DNA of 64,000 nt from Streptosporangiaceae bacterium NEAU-GS5. GTDB taxonomy: Bacteria > Actinomycetota > Actinomycetes > Streptosporangiales > Streptosporangiaceae. The stretch is from contig JAGFNW010000006.1 of the NCBI GenBank assembly GCA_017592665.1, forward strand, positions 1-64,000, given 5' to 3'. Both the position numbers and the translations under genes were made by a program. Positions 57,207 through 64,000 of this stretch are shown here, one piece after another. Positions within the stretch are counted from its first letter, which is position 1. Each line of letters begins with the position of its first letter. The notes under the pieces are model-generated. The model ran no database searches, was not told the DNA's origin, and saw only the letters and a program-made list of their open reading frames with translations.

Positions 57207-58433
57207 GTGGGCTTCTCGACCGCGATACCGGTGCGCGTCCAGCTGCGTCTGGTCGGGCCGGCGCTGGTCGTGGGCGTCGTGTCCAGCCTCCTGTTCCTCG
57301 CGCTCAGCGCGGTGGCCGAGAGACTGCTCCACGTCCTCTGGCACGGCCTGCCCGAGTGGCTCGGCCTCGACGGCGGCTCGGCCTGGTGGACACTGCTCAT
57401 GCTGACCGTGGTGGGCCTGGTGACCGGGCTCATCGAGTGGAAGATCCCCTACGGCCCCGACCCCGCGACGCGCGACCTCGTCTCGCCGCCGCTGCCGGTG
57501 CGGGTGCTGCCCGGGATGGCGCTCGCGGCCTGCGTGATGCTGGCCGGAGGCCCGAGCCTGGGCCCGGAGAACCCGATCATCTCGATCAACATCGGGCTGG
57601 CGGTCGCGCTCGGGGCCCGGTTCGCCATCGCCGGGCAGGTCTGGGCCGGGCTGGCCATCGCGGGAACGATCGGCGCCCTGTTCGGCACGCCGGTGGCCGC
57701 GGCGCTGATGCTCTCCGAGGCGCCCGCCGGGCCGGACGCGCCGCCGCTGTGGGACCGGCTGTTCGCCCCGCTGGTCGCGGCCGGGGCGGGGGCCTTCACG
57801 GCGCAGCTGTTCGCCGGCCATGGGCTGGCTCTGAAAACCGGCGACTACGTGGGCGGCAAGTTCGGCGACGTGCTCGTGGCCGCGGCCGTCGCCGCCGTGG
57901 GCGCGCTGCTCGGCATCGCGGCGGTGTACGCGTTTCCGCACGTCCACCGGCTCTTCCACCGGGTGGCCGGTGCGGTGCCCCGGCTCACGCTGGCCGGGAT
58001 CGTGCTGGGCCTGCTCGGCATGCTGGGCGGCCAGATCACCCTCTTCAAGGGCCTGAGCGAGATGCAGACCCTGGTCGGGCACGCCGCCGCCTACACGGCG
58101 GGCGCGCTGGCGCTGGTGCTCGTGGTGAAGGTGGCCGCGCTGGTGATCTCGGGCGCGGCCTCGTTCGTCGGCGGGCACATCTTCCCCGGGGTGTTCATCG
58201 GGGCCGCGCTCGGCCTGCTGGCCCACGCGCTGATCCCGGCGGTGTCGGCGACGCTCGCCATCGCGTCCGGGATCCTCGGCGTGGTCCTCGCCCTCACGCA
58301 GCAGGGGTGGGTGAGCGTGTTCACCGCGCTCGCCGTCGTGCCCGACCTCGACCTGCTGCCGATCGTCTGCCTGGCCGTACTGCCCGTCTGGCTGCTGGTG
58401 GCCGGGCGGCCCGCAATGTTGATCAAGGAGTGA
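57207..58433 (+). CDS. ClC-family chloride channel-like protein
   Basis: A 408-residue membrane protein with about ten helices and ClC signatures: GGPSLGPENP (GxxGPE), GTPVAAALMLSEA, and GGHIFPGVFIGAALG. Members are Cl-/H+ exchangers or channels. GTG 57207 was chosen; GTG 57186 is possible. It is the first of three genes whose spacing (58433 to 58435, then 58884) suggests an operon with DUF6325 and SHOCT proteins. Confidence 0.85.
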   Translation: MGFSTAIPVRVQLRLVGPALVVGVVSSLLFLALSAVAERLLHVLWHGLPEWLGLDGGSAWWTLLMLTVVGLVTGLIEWKIPYGPDPATRDLVSPPLPVRVLPGMALAACVMLAGGPSLGPENPIISINIGLAVALGARFAIAGQVWAGLAIAGTIGALFGTPVAAALMLSEAPAGPDAPPLWDRLFAPLVAAGAGAFTAQLFAGHGLALKTGDYVGGKFGDVLVAAAVAAVGALLGIAAVYAFPHVHRLFHRVAGAVPRLTLAGIVLGLLGMLGGQITLFKGLSEMQTLVGHAAAYTAGALALVLVVKVAALVISGAASFVGGHIFPGVFIGAALGLLAHALIPAVSATLAIASGILGVVLALTQQGWVSVFTALAVVPDLDLLPIVCLAVLPVWLLVAGRPAMLIKE

Positions 58434-58434
58434 C

Positions 58435-58887
58435 ATGGACAACGACAACGGCATGGAAGACATCGAGTTCGGACCGGTGGAGTTCCTGGTGCTCGCCTTC
58501 CCCGACGAGGACATCGGCCGCCCCGAGGTGGCGCAGGCGTTCCAGCGCGTCCAGGAAGGCGGCAACATCCGGATCATCGACTCGCTGGTGATCGTCAAGA
58601 GGCCGGACGGCGAGGTCACCAGCGCCGAACTGACCGACGTCATGGAGCTCCAGGGCGAGGGGTGGATTCCCGACCTCGCCACGCTCATCGACGAGGCGGA
58701 CGCCGAGGAGATCGCGCAGACCCTGGAACCGGGGCAGAGCGCGGTCGCCGTGCTCCTCGAGCACATCTGGTCCAAGGAGGCGGCCCAGGCGCTGCGCAAG
58801 GCGGGCGGCTACCTGGCCGCCTCGGTGCGCATCCCGCCGCACCGGCTCGAAGAGGCAAGGGCCGTACGGAACAAGGAGGAGAAATGA
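58435..58887 (+). CDS. DUF6325/DUF1269-like protein
   Basis: A 150-residue acidic protein (EFGPVEFLVLAFPDEDIGRP, IRIIDSLVIVKRPDGEV, AVAVLLEHIWSKEAAQALRK). The pattern fits the DUF1269/DUF6325 family commonly paired with a SHOCT protein. It begins one base after the channel stop and ends overlapping the next start. No catalytic residues recognised. Confidence 0.75.
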   Translation: MDNDNGMEDIEFGPVEFLVLAFPDEDIGRPEVAQAFQRVQEGGNIRIIDSLVIVKRPDGEVTSAELTDVMELQGEGWIPDLATLIDEADAEEIAQTLEPGQSAVAVLLEHIWSKEAAQALRKAGGYLAASVRIPPHRLEEARAVRNKEEK

Positions 58888-59138
58888 TCATCAGGAGAGG
58901 TTTCGGCGCGCCGCTGCTCCGCGGTGCGGTCGTCGGCGGCGCCGCGTACGCCATGGGCCGCCACCACCAGGCCAAGAACGTCCAGGAGGAGTCCCAGCGG
59001 CAGACCCAGCGGCAACAGCCGCAGGGATCGGCCGACGAGCTCATGGACAAGCTCGGACGGCTCGCCGAGATGGCCCAGCAGGGCCTGCTCACGCCGGAGG
59101 AGTTCGCGGCGGCCAAGGCGAAGCTGCTGGCTCCCTGA
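58884..59138 (+). CDS. SHOCT-domain protein
   Basis: An 84-residue protein: N-terminal short hydrophobic stretch (LLRGAVVGGAAYAMG), a Gln-rich linker, and a SHOCT domain (DELMDKLGRLAEMAQQGLLT, then PEEFAAAKAKLLA). SHOCT domains act as small oligomerisation modules. ATG 58884 has AAGGAGGAG just upstream and overlaps the preceding stop (ATGA). Confidence 0.85.
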   Translation: MIIRRGFGAPLLRGAVVGGAAYAMGRHHQAKNVQEESQRQTQRQQPQGSADELMDKLGRLAEMAQQGLLTPEEFAAAKAKLLAP

Positions 59139-59186
59139 GTCATTCGACCGATTCCGGCCGAGGGACGGGAAGGATACTGTCCTGCA

Positions 59187-59786
59187 ATGGGCATCATTTC
59201 GCGCGGATTCCACGGGCGCGGCCGGGACGAGGGCGTCAAGCTGCCACCTGGGCAGTATTTGGTGCACGACTTCCCGGTGCTGTCGGCCGGGCCGACCCCA
59301 CGGATCCCACTGGATCGGTGGGAGTTCACCATCGAGACCGAGACCGGCGAGAAGCACCGCTGGTCCTGGCAGGACCTGATGGCTCTGCCGTCCGAGACGC
59401 CGACCGTCGACCTGCACTGCGTCACCAAGTGGTCCAAGCTCGGCACGACGTGGCAGGGCGTGTCCCTCGACGTGCTGTTCGAGGACGTGGCGACCACGGC
59501 CGACTACGCACTGGTCCACGCCTACGGTGGTTACACCACCAACCTGCCGCTCGAGGACCTGCTCGACGGGAAGGCCTGGATCGCCTATCAGTTCGACGGC
59601 GAGGAGCTGGAGTCCGAGCACGGTGGGCCGGCCCGGCTGCTCGTGCCGCACCTCTATCTCTGGAAGTCCGCCAAATGGGTGCGCGGCATCCAGATGACGC
59701 AGGACGACGAGCCCGGTTTCTGGGAGTCGGTCGGCTATCACAACTACGGGGACCCCTGGCGCGAGCAGCGCTACTGGGGCGACTGA
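59187..59786 (+). CDS. Sulfite-oxidase-like molybdopterin protein (MsrP/YedY-type)
   Basis: A 199-residue oxidoreductase molybdopterin-binding domain: DLHCVTKWSKLGTTWQGVSL with the molybdenum-ligand Cys78, GGYTTNLPLEDL and LYLWKSAKWVRGI. No Tat signal, so it is cytoplasmic. It is translationally coupled (TGATG) to the flavin reductase, a pairing common in actinobacteria; the substrate could be a sulfoxide or another oxo-group. Confidence 0.9.
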   Translation: MGIISRGFHGRGRDEGVKLPPGQYLVHDFPVLSAGPTPRIPLDRWEFTIETETGEKHRWSWQDLMALPSETPTVDLHCVTKWSKLGTTWQGVSLDVLFEDVATTADYALVHAYGGYTTNLPLEDLLDGKAWIAYQFDGEELESEHGGPARLLVPHLYLWKSAKWVRGIQMTQDDEPGFWESVGYHNYGDPWREQRYWGD

Positions 59787-60508
59787 TGCCGCGAGGACGC
59801 CTGGAGTGGCGGATCGCCGAACTGATCCAGGTCAAGGACGAGACGCCGACGGCGCGCACGCTGCTGTTCGACGTGCCGGGCTGGCCGGGCCACCTCGCGG
59901 GCCAGCACGTCGACGTCCGCCTCACGGCCGACGACGGCTACAGCACGCAGCGCAGCTACTCGCTGAGCGCGCCCGACCGGGTCGAGCTGACCGTGCAGAA
60001 AGTGGCCGACGGCGAGGTCTCGCCGTATCTGACCGAGGTGCTCGAAACGGGCGACAAGCTGGAGCTGCGCGGGCCGGTGGGCGGCTGGTTCGTGTGGCGC
60101 CCGACGGGCAAGGCCCCGGTGACGCTGATCGCGGGCGGATCCGGGATCGTGCCGCTGATGGCCATGATCCGGGCGCGCCGCGAGGCCGGCGGCGCCACGC
60201 CGTTCAAGCTGATCTACTCGGCGCGCGCGCCTGACGAACGCTACTACGCGCCCGAGCTGCGCCGCCCCGAGCCCGGAGTGGACGTGACCTACCTCTACAC
60301 CCGCGCGGTCCCCGAGGGCTGGACACGGCCGCCGGGCCGGATCACCGTGGCCGATGTCAACAGCGGCGCGTGGCCCGCCGAGTTCGAGCCGGACTGCTTC
60401 GTGTGCGGTCCGACCGGCTTCGTCGAGGCGGTCGCCGACATGCTGGTCGCCCTGGGCCATGATCCCCGCCGCATCAAAACCGAGAGATTCGGACCGACCG
60501 GAGGATGA
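59786..60508 (+). CDS. FAD/NAD(P)H ferredoxin reductase-type oxidoreductase
   Basis: A 240-residue FNR-like protein: FAD motif RSYSLSAP, GPVGGWFVW, NAD-binding GGSGIVPLMAMIRAR and C-terminal CGPTGFVEAVADML. No iron-sulfur domain. It would supply electrons to the molybdopterin protein encoded before it. ATG 59786 overlaps the upstream stop; the end overlaps the next ATG. Confidence 0.9.
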   Translation: MPRGRLEWRIAELIQVKDETPTARTLLFDVPGWPGHLAGQHVDVRLTADDGYSTQRSYSLSAPDRVELTVQKVADGEVSPYLTEVLETGDKLELRGPVGGWFVWRPTGKAPVTLIAGGSGIVPLMAMIRARREAGGATPFKLIYSARAPDERYYAPELRRPEPGVDVTYLYTRAVPEGWTRPPGRITVADVNSGAWPAEFEPDCFVCGPTGFVEAVADMLVALGHDPRRIKTERFGPTGG

Positions 60509-60777
60509 CCATGCATGTGGACGGCAACGCGCTGGCGGGCCCGCTGAGCGAGATCTTCACGGTCGACATGACGGCCGCACAGGGCCAGTGCGCCGGCTGC
60601 GGGCAGGCCGGTCCGGTCGCCGGGCTCCACGTGTACGGCGATGCCCCCGGCCACGCCATGGGCATGGTCGCGCGCTGCCCCGGATGCGACAACGTGATGC
60701 TGCGGCTGGTCCGCGGCCCCGAAGCGGCCTGGCTCGATCTCCGCGGCACGGTCTCGCTGCGGATCCCGCTCGGATGA
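60505..60777 (+). CDS. Zinc-ribbon DUF6510 protein
   Basis: A 90-residue protein with two CxxC pairs (QCAGCGQ at 29-32 and RCPGCDN about 58-61) that probably bind one zinc. I recall it as a constant companion of sulfite-oxidase-like/FNR pairs. Overlaps its neighbours by 4 bases on each side (ATGA), so it is in one operon. Confidence 0.85.
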   Translation: MTMHVDGNALAGPLSEIFTVDMTAAQGQCAGCGQAGPVAGLHVYGDAPGHAMGMVARCPGCDNVMLRLVRGPEAAWLDLRGTVSLRIPLG

Positions 60778-61625
60778 ACGACGCACCGACCCGCGTGCTG
60801 GTGACGGGCGCGGCCGGCAGGATCGGCCGGGCGACGCTCGAACTGCTGGCCGAGCAGGGCGTGGCGGCGCACGCGCTCGATCAGCGCGATCCGGGCGACC
60901 TGCCGGCCGACTTAGTGGTCGAAGGCGACGCGTGCGACCCGCGCGCCGTCAGGGAGGCCCTCGCGGGCGTGGACGCGGTGATCCATCTGGCGGCCATCGC
61001 CACGCCGCTTGACGACCCGCCGGAGACGGTCTTCTCCGTCAACACCCGATCCACCTACACGGTGCTCGAGCTGGCGGGCGCGGCTGGGATCCGCCGGGTG
61101 TCCATCGCCAGCTCCATCGCCATGTACGGAATCTCGTTCGCGGCCAAGCCGGTCTCTCCTGCGTACGTGCCCATAGACGAGGATCTGCCGCGCCAGGCCG
61201 AGGATCCGTACGCGCTGTCGAAGCAGGTCGACGAGCTGACCGCGACCATGATGGCGCGGCGCTACGGCATGGGCGTGGTGGCGCTGCGGCTTCCGTTCGT
61301 GGGCGGGGCGGCCGGGCGGTTGTCGAAGTACGCCGAGGAGTTCGCCCGCGAACCGGAGCAGGGCGCGTCGTCTCTGTGGGCCTATCTCGAGACGCGGGAC
61401 GCGGCACGCGCGTTCGTGCTCGGGCTGTCGGTGCCCGGTCCCGGGATGCGGGCCGTGCTCGTGGCGGCGCCGAACACGATGGTGCCGCAGCAGACCGAGG
61501 ATCTGCTGCGGCGGTTCCATCCAGGCGCCGAGGTGCGCCGCCCGCTGCCGGGCCGTGCGGCTCCGGTCGACACCTCCGCGGCGGCCCGGCTGCTCGGGTT
61601 CAGGCCCGGCTACCTGCTGCTGTAG
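60774..61625 (+). CDS. NAD(P)-dependent epimerase/dehydratase
   Basis: A 283-residue extended SDR: NAD motif TGAAGRIG, IHLAAIATPL, SIASSIAMYG and catalytic YALSK. Family members epimerise or oxidise nucleotide sugars or related sugars. ATG 60774 overlaps the DUF6510 stop, so it is the fourth gene of the operon. The end overlaps the convergent MFS gene by 26 bases. Confidence 0.88.
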   Translation: MNDAPTRVLVTGAAGRIGRATLELLAEQGVAAHALDQRDPGDLPADLVVEGDACDPRAVREALAGVDAVIHLAAIATPLDDPPETVFSVNTRSTYTVLELAGAAGIRRVSIASSIAMYGISFAAKPVSPAYVPIDEDLPRQAEDPYALSKQVDELTATMMARRYGMGVVALRLPFVGGAAGRLSKYAEEFAREPEQGASSLWAYLETRDAARAFVLGLSVPGPGMRAVLVAAPNTMVPQQTEDLLRRFHPGAEVRRPLPGRAAPVDTSAAARLLGFRPGYLLL

Positions 61626-63156
61626 GCACCGGCTCCTCGGCCGGCGCGGGGGCGCCGGTCGGCTTGATCTGGCGCAGGACGATCGCGGTGGAGACGGTCA
61701 GGCCGGCGAAGACCAGCACGCCCACCGCGGCGACGACGTTGAGTCCGCTGGTGAAGGCGGTCCGCGCGGCGTCGAGAAGGGTCGCGGCGGCCGAGCCGGG
61801 CAGGTGCGCGGCGGTCGCGAACGCGGCGGTGACGCTCTCCTGCGCGCCGGCCGGCACGGCTCCGTGCATCAGGTCGGCCAGTTGAGAGCGATAGACGACC
61901 GCGCCGAGGGTGCCGAGCGTGGCCACGCCCATGGCCACGCCGAACTCGCCGCCCGTCTCCGACAGGGACGCGGCCGACCCGGCCTTCTCCGGCGGCGCGG
62001 CCTGCATGACGATGCCGGTGCCGAGGCCCATGGGCAGCGCGATCCCGCCCGAGGCCAGGATCAGGCCGACGGCCTGAGCGCCAGGACCTGACGCGGCGCC
62101 GATCTGGGTGAGCTCGGCGAACCCGGCGGCGCCCATCAGCAGGCCGAGCGCCATCACGTACGCCGGCCGGATCCGGGTGGCCAGCGCGGGGCCCGACATC
62201 ACACAGATGATCATCGCGATGTACTGCGGGATCAGCCACAGCCCGGCGTGCAGCGGGGACAGGCCGACCACGGTCTGCAGGTAGAGCGTGCTCATCAGGC
62301 TGATCCCGGCCATCACGATCCCGCCGAGCAGCATGGTCGACAGCGTCACGCTGAACACGCGGTTGCGGAACAGCCGCAGGTCGATGTGCGGGTGGGTGAG
62401 CCGATTCTGCCGGCGGACGAACAGCACGCCCATGATCACGCCGACCGCGATGGCCGTGGCCGCCGCCGGTTGCCAGCCGTCCCTGGCCAGGGTCTTCAGG
62501 CCGTAGATGACCGGCAGAATCGTGACGAGCGAGAGCGCCACGCTGGCCAGGTCGAGCCGGCCCGCCGAGCTGTCGCGGAACTCGGGCAGCAGCGCCGGGC
62601 CGAGGATCAGCAGCGCGACCATGAACGGCACGCCGAGCAGGAAGGCCGAGCCCCACCAGAAGTGCTCCAGCAGCACGCCGCCGACCAGCGGGCCGAGCGC
62701 CATGCCGCCGAGGAAGCAGGTGAACCAGACGCCGATCGCGGCGCCCATCTGCTTCGGGTCGTGGAACATGTTCCGGATCAGGGCCATGGTCGAGGGCATC
62801 AGCGTCGCGCCGGCCACGCCCAGCAGGGCGCGGGCGACGATCAGCAGTTCGGGGGTCGGCGCGTACGCGGCGGCGATCGAGGCGACGCCGAACGCCGCGC
62901 CTCCGATCAGCAGCAGCCGGCGGCGGCCGATCCGGTCGCCCAGCGTGCCCATCGTGGTGAGGAATCCGGCCAGCATGAACGAGTAGATGTCCATGATCCA
63001 CAGCTGCTGGTTGGCGTCCGCGCCGAGGCCCGTGCTCAGCTGTGGGAGCGCGAGGTAGAGGACGCTGACGTCGAGCGAGAGGAGGAGGGTCGGCAGGGCC
63101 AGCACGGCCAGCCCGATCCACTCCCGGCGACCTGCCTTGGTCGTGGTCGTGTTCAT
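61600..63156 (-). CDS. MFS drug exporter, DHA2 (14-TM) type
   Basis: A 518-residue major facilitator with 14 hydrophobic segments, motif A GTLGDRIGRRRLLLIG, and motif C GVWFTCFLGGMALGPLVGG typical of QacA/EmrB-type exporters. It likely extrudes a drug-like or amphiphilic compound. ATG 63156 follows the oxidoreductase stop by 5 bases, so both may be co-transcribed. Confidence 0.9.
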   Translation of the reverse strand: MNTTTTKAGRREWIGLAVLALPTLLLSLDVSVLYLALPQLSTGLGADANQQLWIMDIYSFMLAGFLTTMGTLGDRIGRRRLLLIGGAAFGVASIAAAYAPTPELLIVARALLGVAGATLMPSTMALIRNMFHDPKQMGAAIGVWFTCFLGGMALGPLVGGVLLEHFWWGSAFLLGVPFMVALLILGPALLPEFRDSSAGRLDLASVALSLVTILPVIYGLKTLARDGWQPAAATAIAVGVIMGVLFVRRQNRLTHPHIDLRLFRNRVFSVTLSTMLLGGIVMAGISLMSTLYLQTVVGLSPLHAGLWLIPQYIAMIICVMSGPALATRIRPAYVMALGLLMGAAGFAELTQIGAASGPGAQAVGLILASGGIALPMGLGTGIVMQAAPPEKAGSAASLSETGGEFGVAMGVATLGTLGAVVYRSQLADLMHGAVPAGAQESVTAAFATAAHLPGSAAATLLDAARTAFTSGLNVVAAVGVLVFAGLTVSTAIVLRQIKPTGAPAPAEEPVPTAAGSRA

Positions 63157-63161
63157 CGGAA

Positions 63162-64000
63162 CTACATCCCTTCTGCGCGCCGGACGTCGGCCGGGCGGGT
63201 CGGTGCGATGGCGTGACCGACCCGGAACACGTTGGCCGGGTCGTAGGTGCGCTTGATGTCGGCCAGCCGGCGCAGGTCGCCCGTGGCGTACGCGCTGGTG
63301 GTCCTGGCCGGGTCGGCGAGGAAGTTGAGGAACGAGCCGCCGCTCGCGTGGGGCCGCAGCGCCTCGGCGACCCCGGGGACCTGGGCGTCGACGATGACGG
63401 TGAACTCGGTGGCGCGGTGGCTGACCGGCGCCTGGCCGCGCGCGATGGCCCCGCCCCAGTGGCGGATCTCGACCGTGGCGGTCCGGCCGGCCTCGGCGAG
63501 CGGCGCGACGACCGCGTCGGGCAGGGTCTCGAACAGGTCGAGGTGGCGTGCGGGCGTGCCGCCCATCGCGGCGTCCCGGTAGGCGATGACCTGGGTGCGG
63601 TCCTCGACGACCGGGCCGAGCGCGGCGCGCAGCGGGCGCAGGATCCGGCCGGCCTCCTCGGCGTCGCCCTGGTGCATGACCTTGACGCCCACCACGCGAC
63701 GGCCCTGGAAGGGGCCGTCGGGGATCGCGGTCAGCATCAGCGCCGTGCTGGTGGTCTCGGGAATCGTGGCGGTCCAGTCGCGGTAGGCGGCGACGGCGTC
63801 GTCGCTGTATTCGAAGTAGGTGATCCCGGCGTAGACCTGGCTGACCGGGTGGAGGCGGAACTCCAGGCTGGTGACGACGCCGAAGTTGCCGCCGCCGCCC
63901 CGGATCGCCCAGAACAGGTCGGGGTGCTGGTCGGGGCCGACCGTCAGCTGCCGTCCTTCGGCCGTGACGATCTCGGCGCGGGTGACGTGGTCGGCGGCGA
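63162..64000 (-). CDS. FAD-binding oxidoreductase, BBE type (N-terminus outside window)
   Basis: The C-terminal part of a BBE-like FAD oxidoreductase: HPDLFWAIRGGGGNFGVV, VTRAEIVTAEGRQL, and the BBE end ADIKRTYDPANVFRVGHAI. The 5' part (FAD-linking His) lies beyond position 64000. It is similar in plan to the oxidoreductase at 55372. A TrxR-like or MFS partner follows; export of its product is inference. Confidence 0.88.
   Translation of the reverse strand, partial: AADHVTRAEIVTAEGRQLTVGPDQHPDLFWAIRGGGGNFGVVTSLEFRLHPVSQVYAGITYFEYSDDAVAAYRDWTATIPETTSTALMLTAIPDGPFQGRRVVGVKVMHQGDAEEAGRILRPLRAALGPVVEDRTQVIAYRDAAMGGTPARHLDLFETLPDAVVAPLAEAGRTATVEIRHWGGAIARGQAPVSHRATEFTVIVDAQVPGVAEALRPHASGGSFLNFLADPARTTSAYATGDLRRLADIKRTYDPANVFRVGHAIAPTRPADVRRAEGM

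Noticed and set aside
1..64000. tRNA, rRNA or insertion-sequence genes
   Set aside because: I saw no cloverleaf with a CCA-type end, no rRNA sequence and no transposase motif on either strand.

Overview
The window reads as chromosomal DNA of a high-GC, developmentally complex actinomycete. The basis is the dense GC-biased coding, frequent GTG/TTG starts, start/stop-overlapping operons, and families typical of that group: a SARP regulator, several STAND/LuxR (LAL) regulators, a complete conservon (cvnABCD), three P450s, a diterpene cyclase pair, a DUF574-type methyltransferase and an FxSxx-COOH peptide system. Streptosporangiales or a relative is my guess; no rRNA or tRNA is present to settle it.

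Layout. 1-406: G-rich 18-bp tandem repeats and a regulator promoter. 407-5983: SARP and LAL regulators, convergent, sharing a 20-bp perfect hairpin over both stop codons. 6091-8830: a stress-chaperone operon (dnaK-grpE-dnaJ-cbpM-clpB-thioredoxin reductase) in which dnaK, dnaJ and clpB survive only as their ends, while grpE, cbpM and the reductase are intact. 8825-9733: anchored protein with three Cys-rich repeats. 10082-13955: a translationally coupled P450 / class I terpene synthase / class II diterpene cyclase operon. 14166-18073: conservon. 18090-19492: methyltransferase and an ArsR-VOC fusion. 19626-24515: a sugar-alcohol PTS operon (DeoR, PfkB kinase, IIC, IIB, IIA, Zn dehydrogenase, HPr).

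24585-37943 looks like a defence and peptide-modification island: a TPR-CHAT protease-like protein, the stub of another SARP, a secreted FG-GAP protein, then an FxSxx-COOH type locus. That locus holds an NB-ARC/TPR protein (FxsT-like), an FxSxx precursor with an unexpected 18-residue tail, a SIR2-like NADase, a STAND ATPase, a radical SAM/SPASM maturase and an HExxH protein. The stretch from about 30.5 to 35.45 kb is clearly poorer in GC than both flanks. I regard it as the most interesting system here: a radical-SAM cyclophane RiPP locus with a SIR2/STAND pair sitting where such loci usually carry a TIR-like protein.

37940-49951: a minus-strand group (LuxR regulator, lipoprotein, membrane protein, methyltransferase, P450), then rhodanese / AhpD-like / DyP peroxidase / encapsulin, where the peroxidase ends in an encapsulin-targeting peptide; then a P450, an L,D-transpeptidase and a membrane protein. 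49898-64000: acetate-type symporter with DUF485 partner, BtrH-like protein, an LAL regulator that has lost its LuxR domain, two BBE-type FAD oxidoreductases (the second runs off the window), ClC-type channel with two small companions, a sulfite-oxidase-like / flavin reductase / zinc-ribbon operon, an epimerase and an MFS exporter.

A theme is gene erosion by internal deletion that leaves both ends of the gene: dnaK, dnaJ, clpB and a SARP. The LAL gene near 55.3 kb lost only its 3' end.
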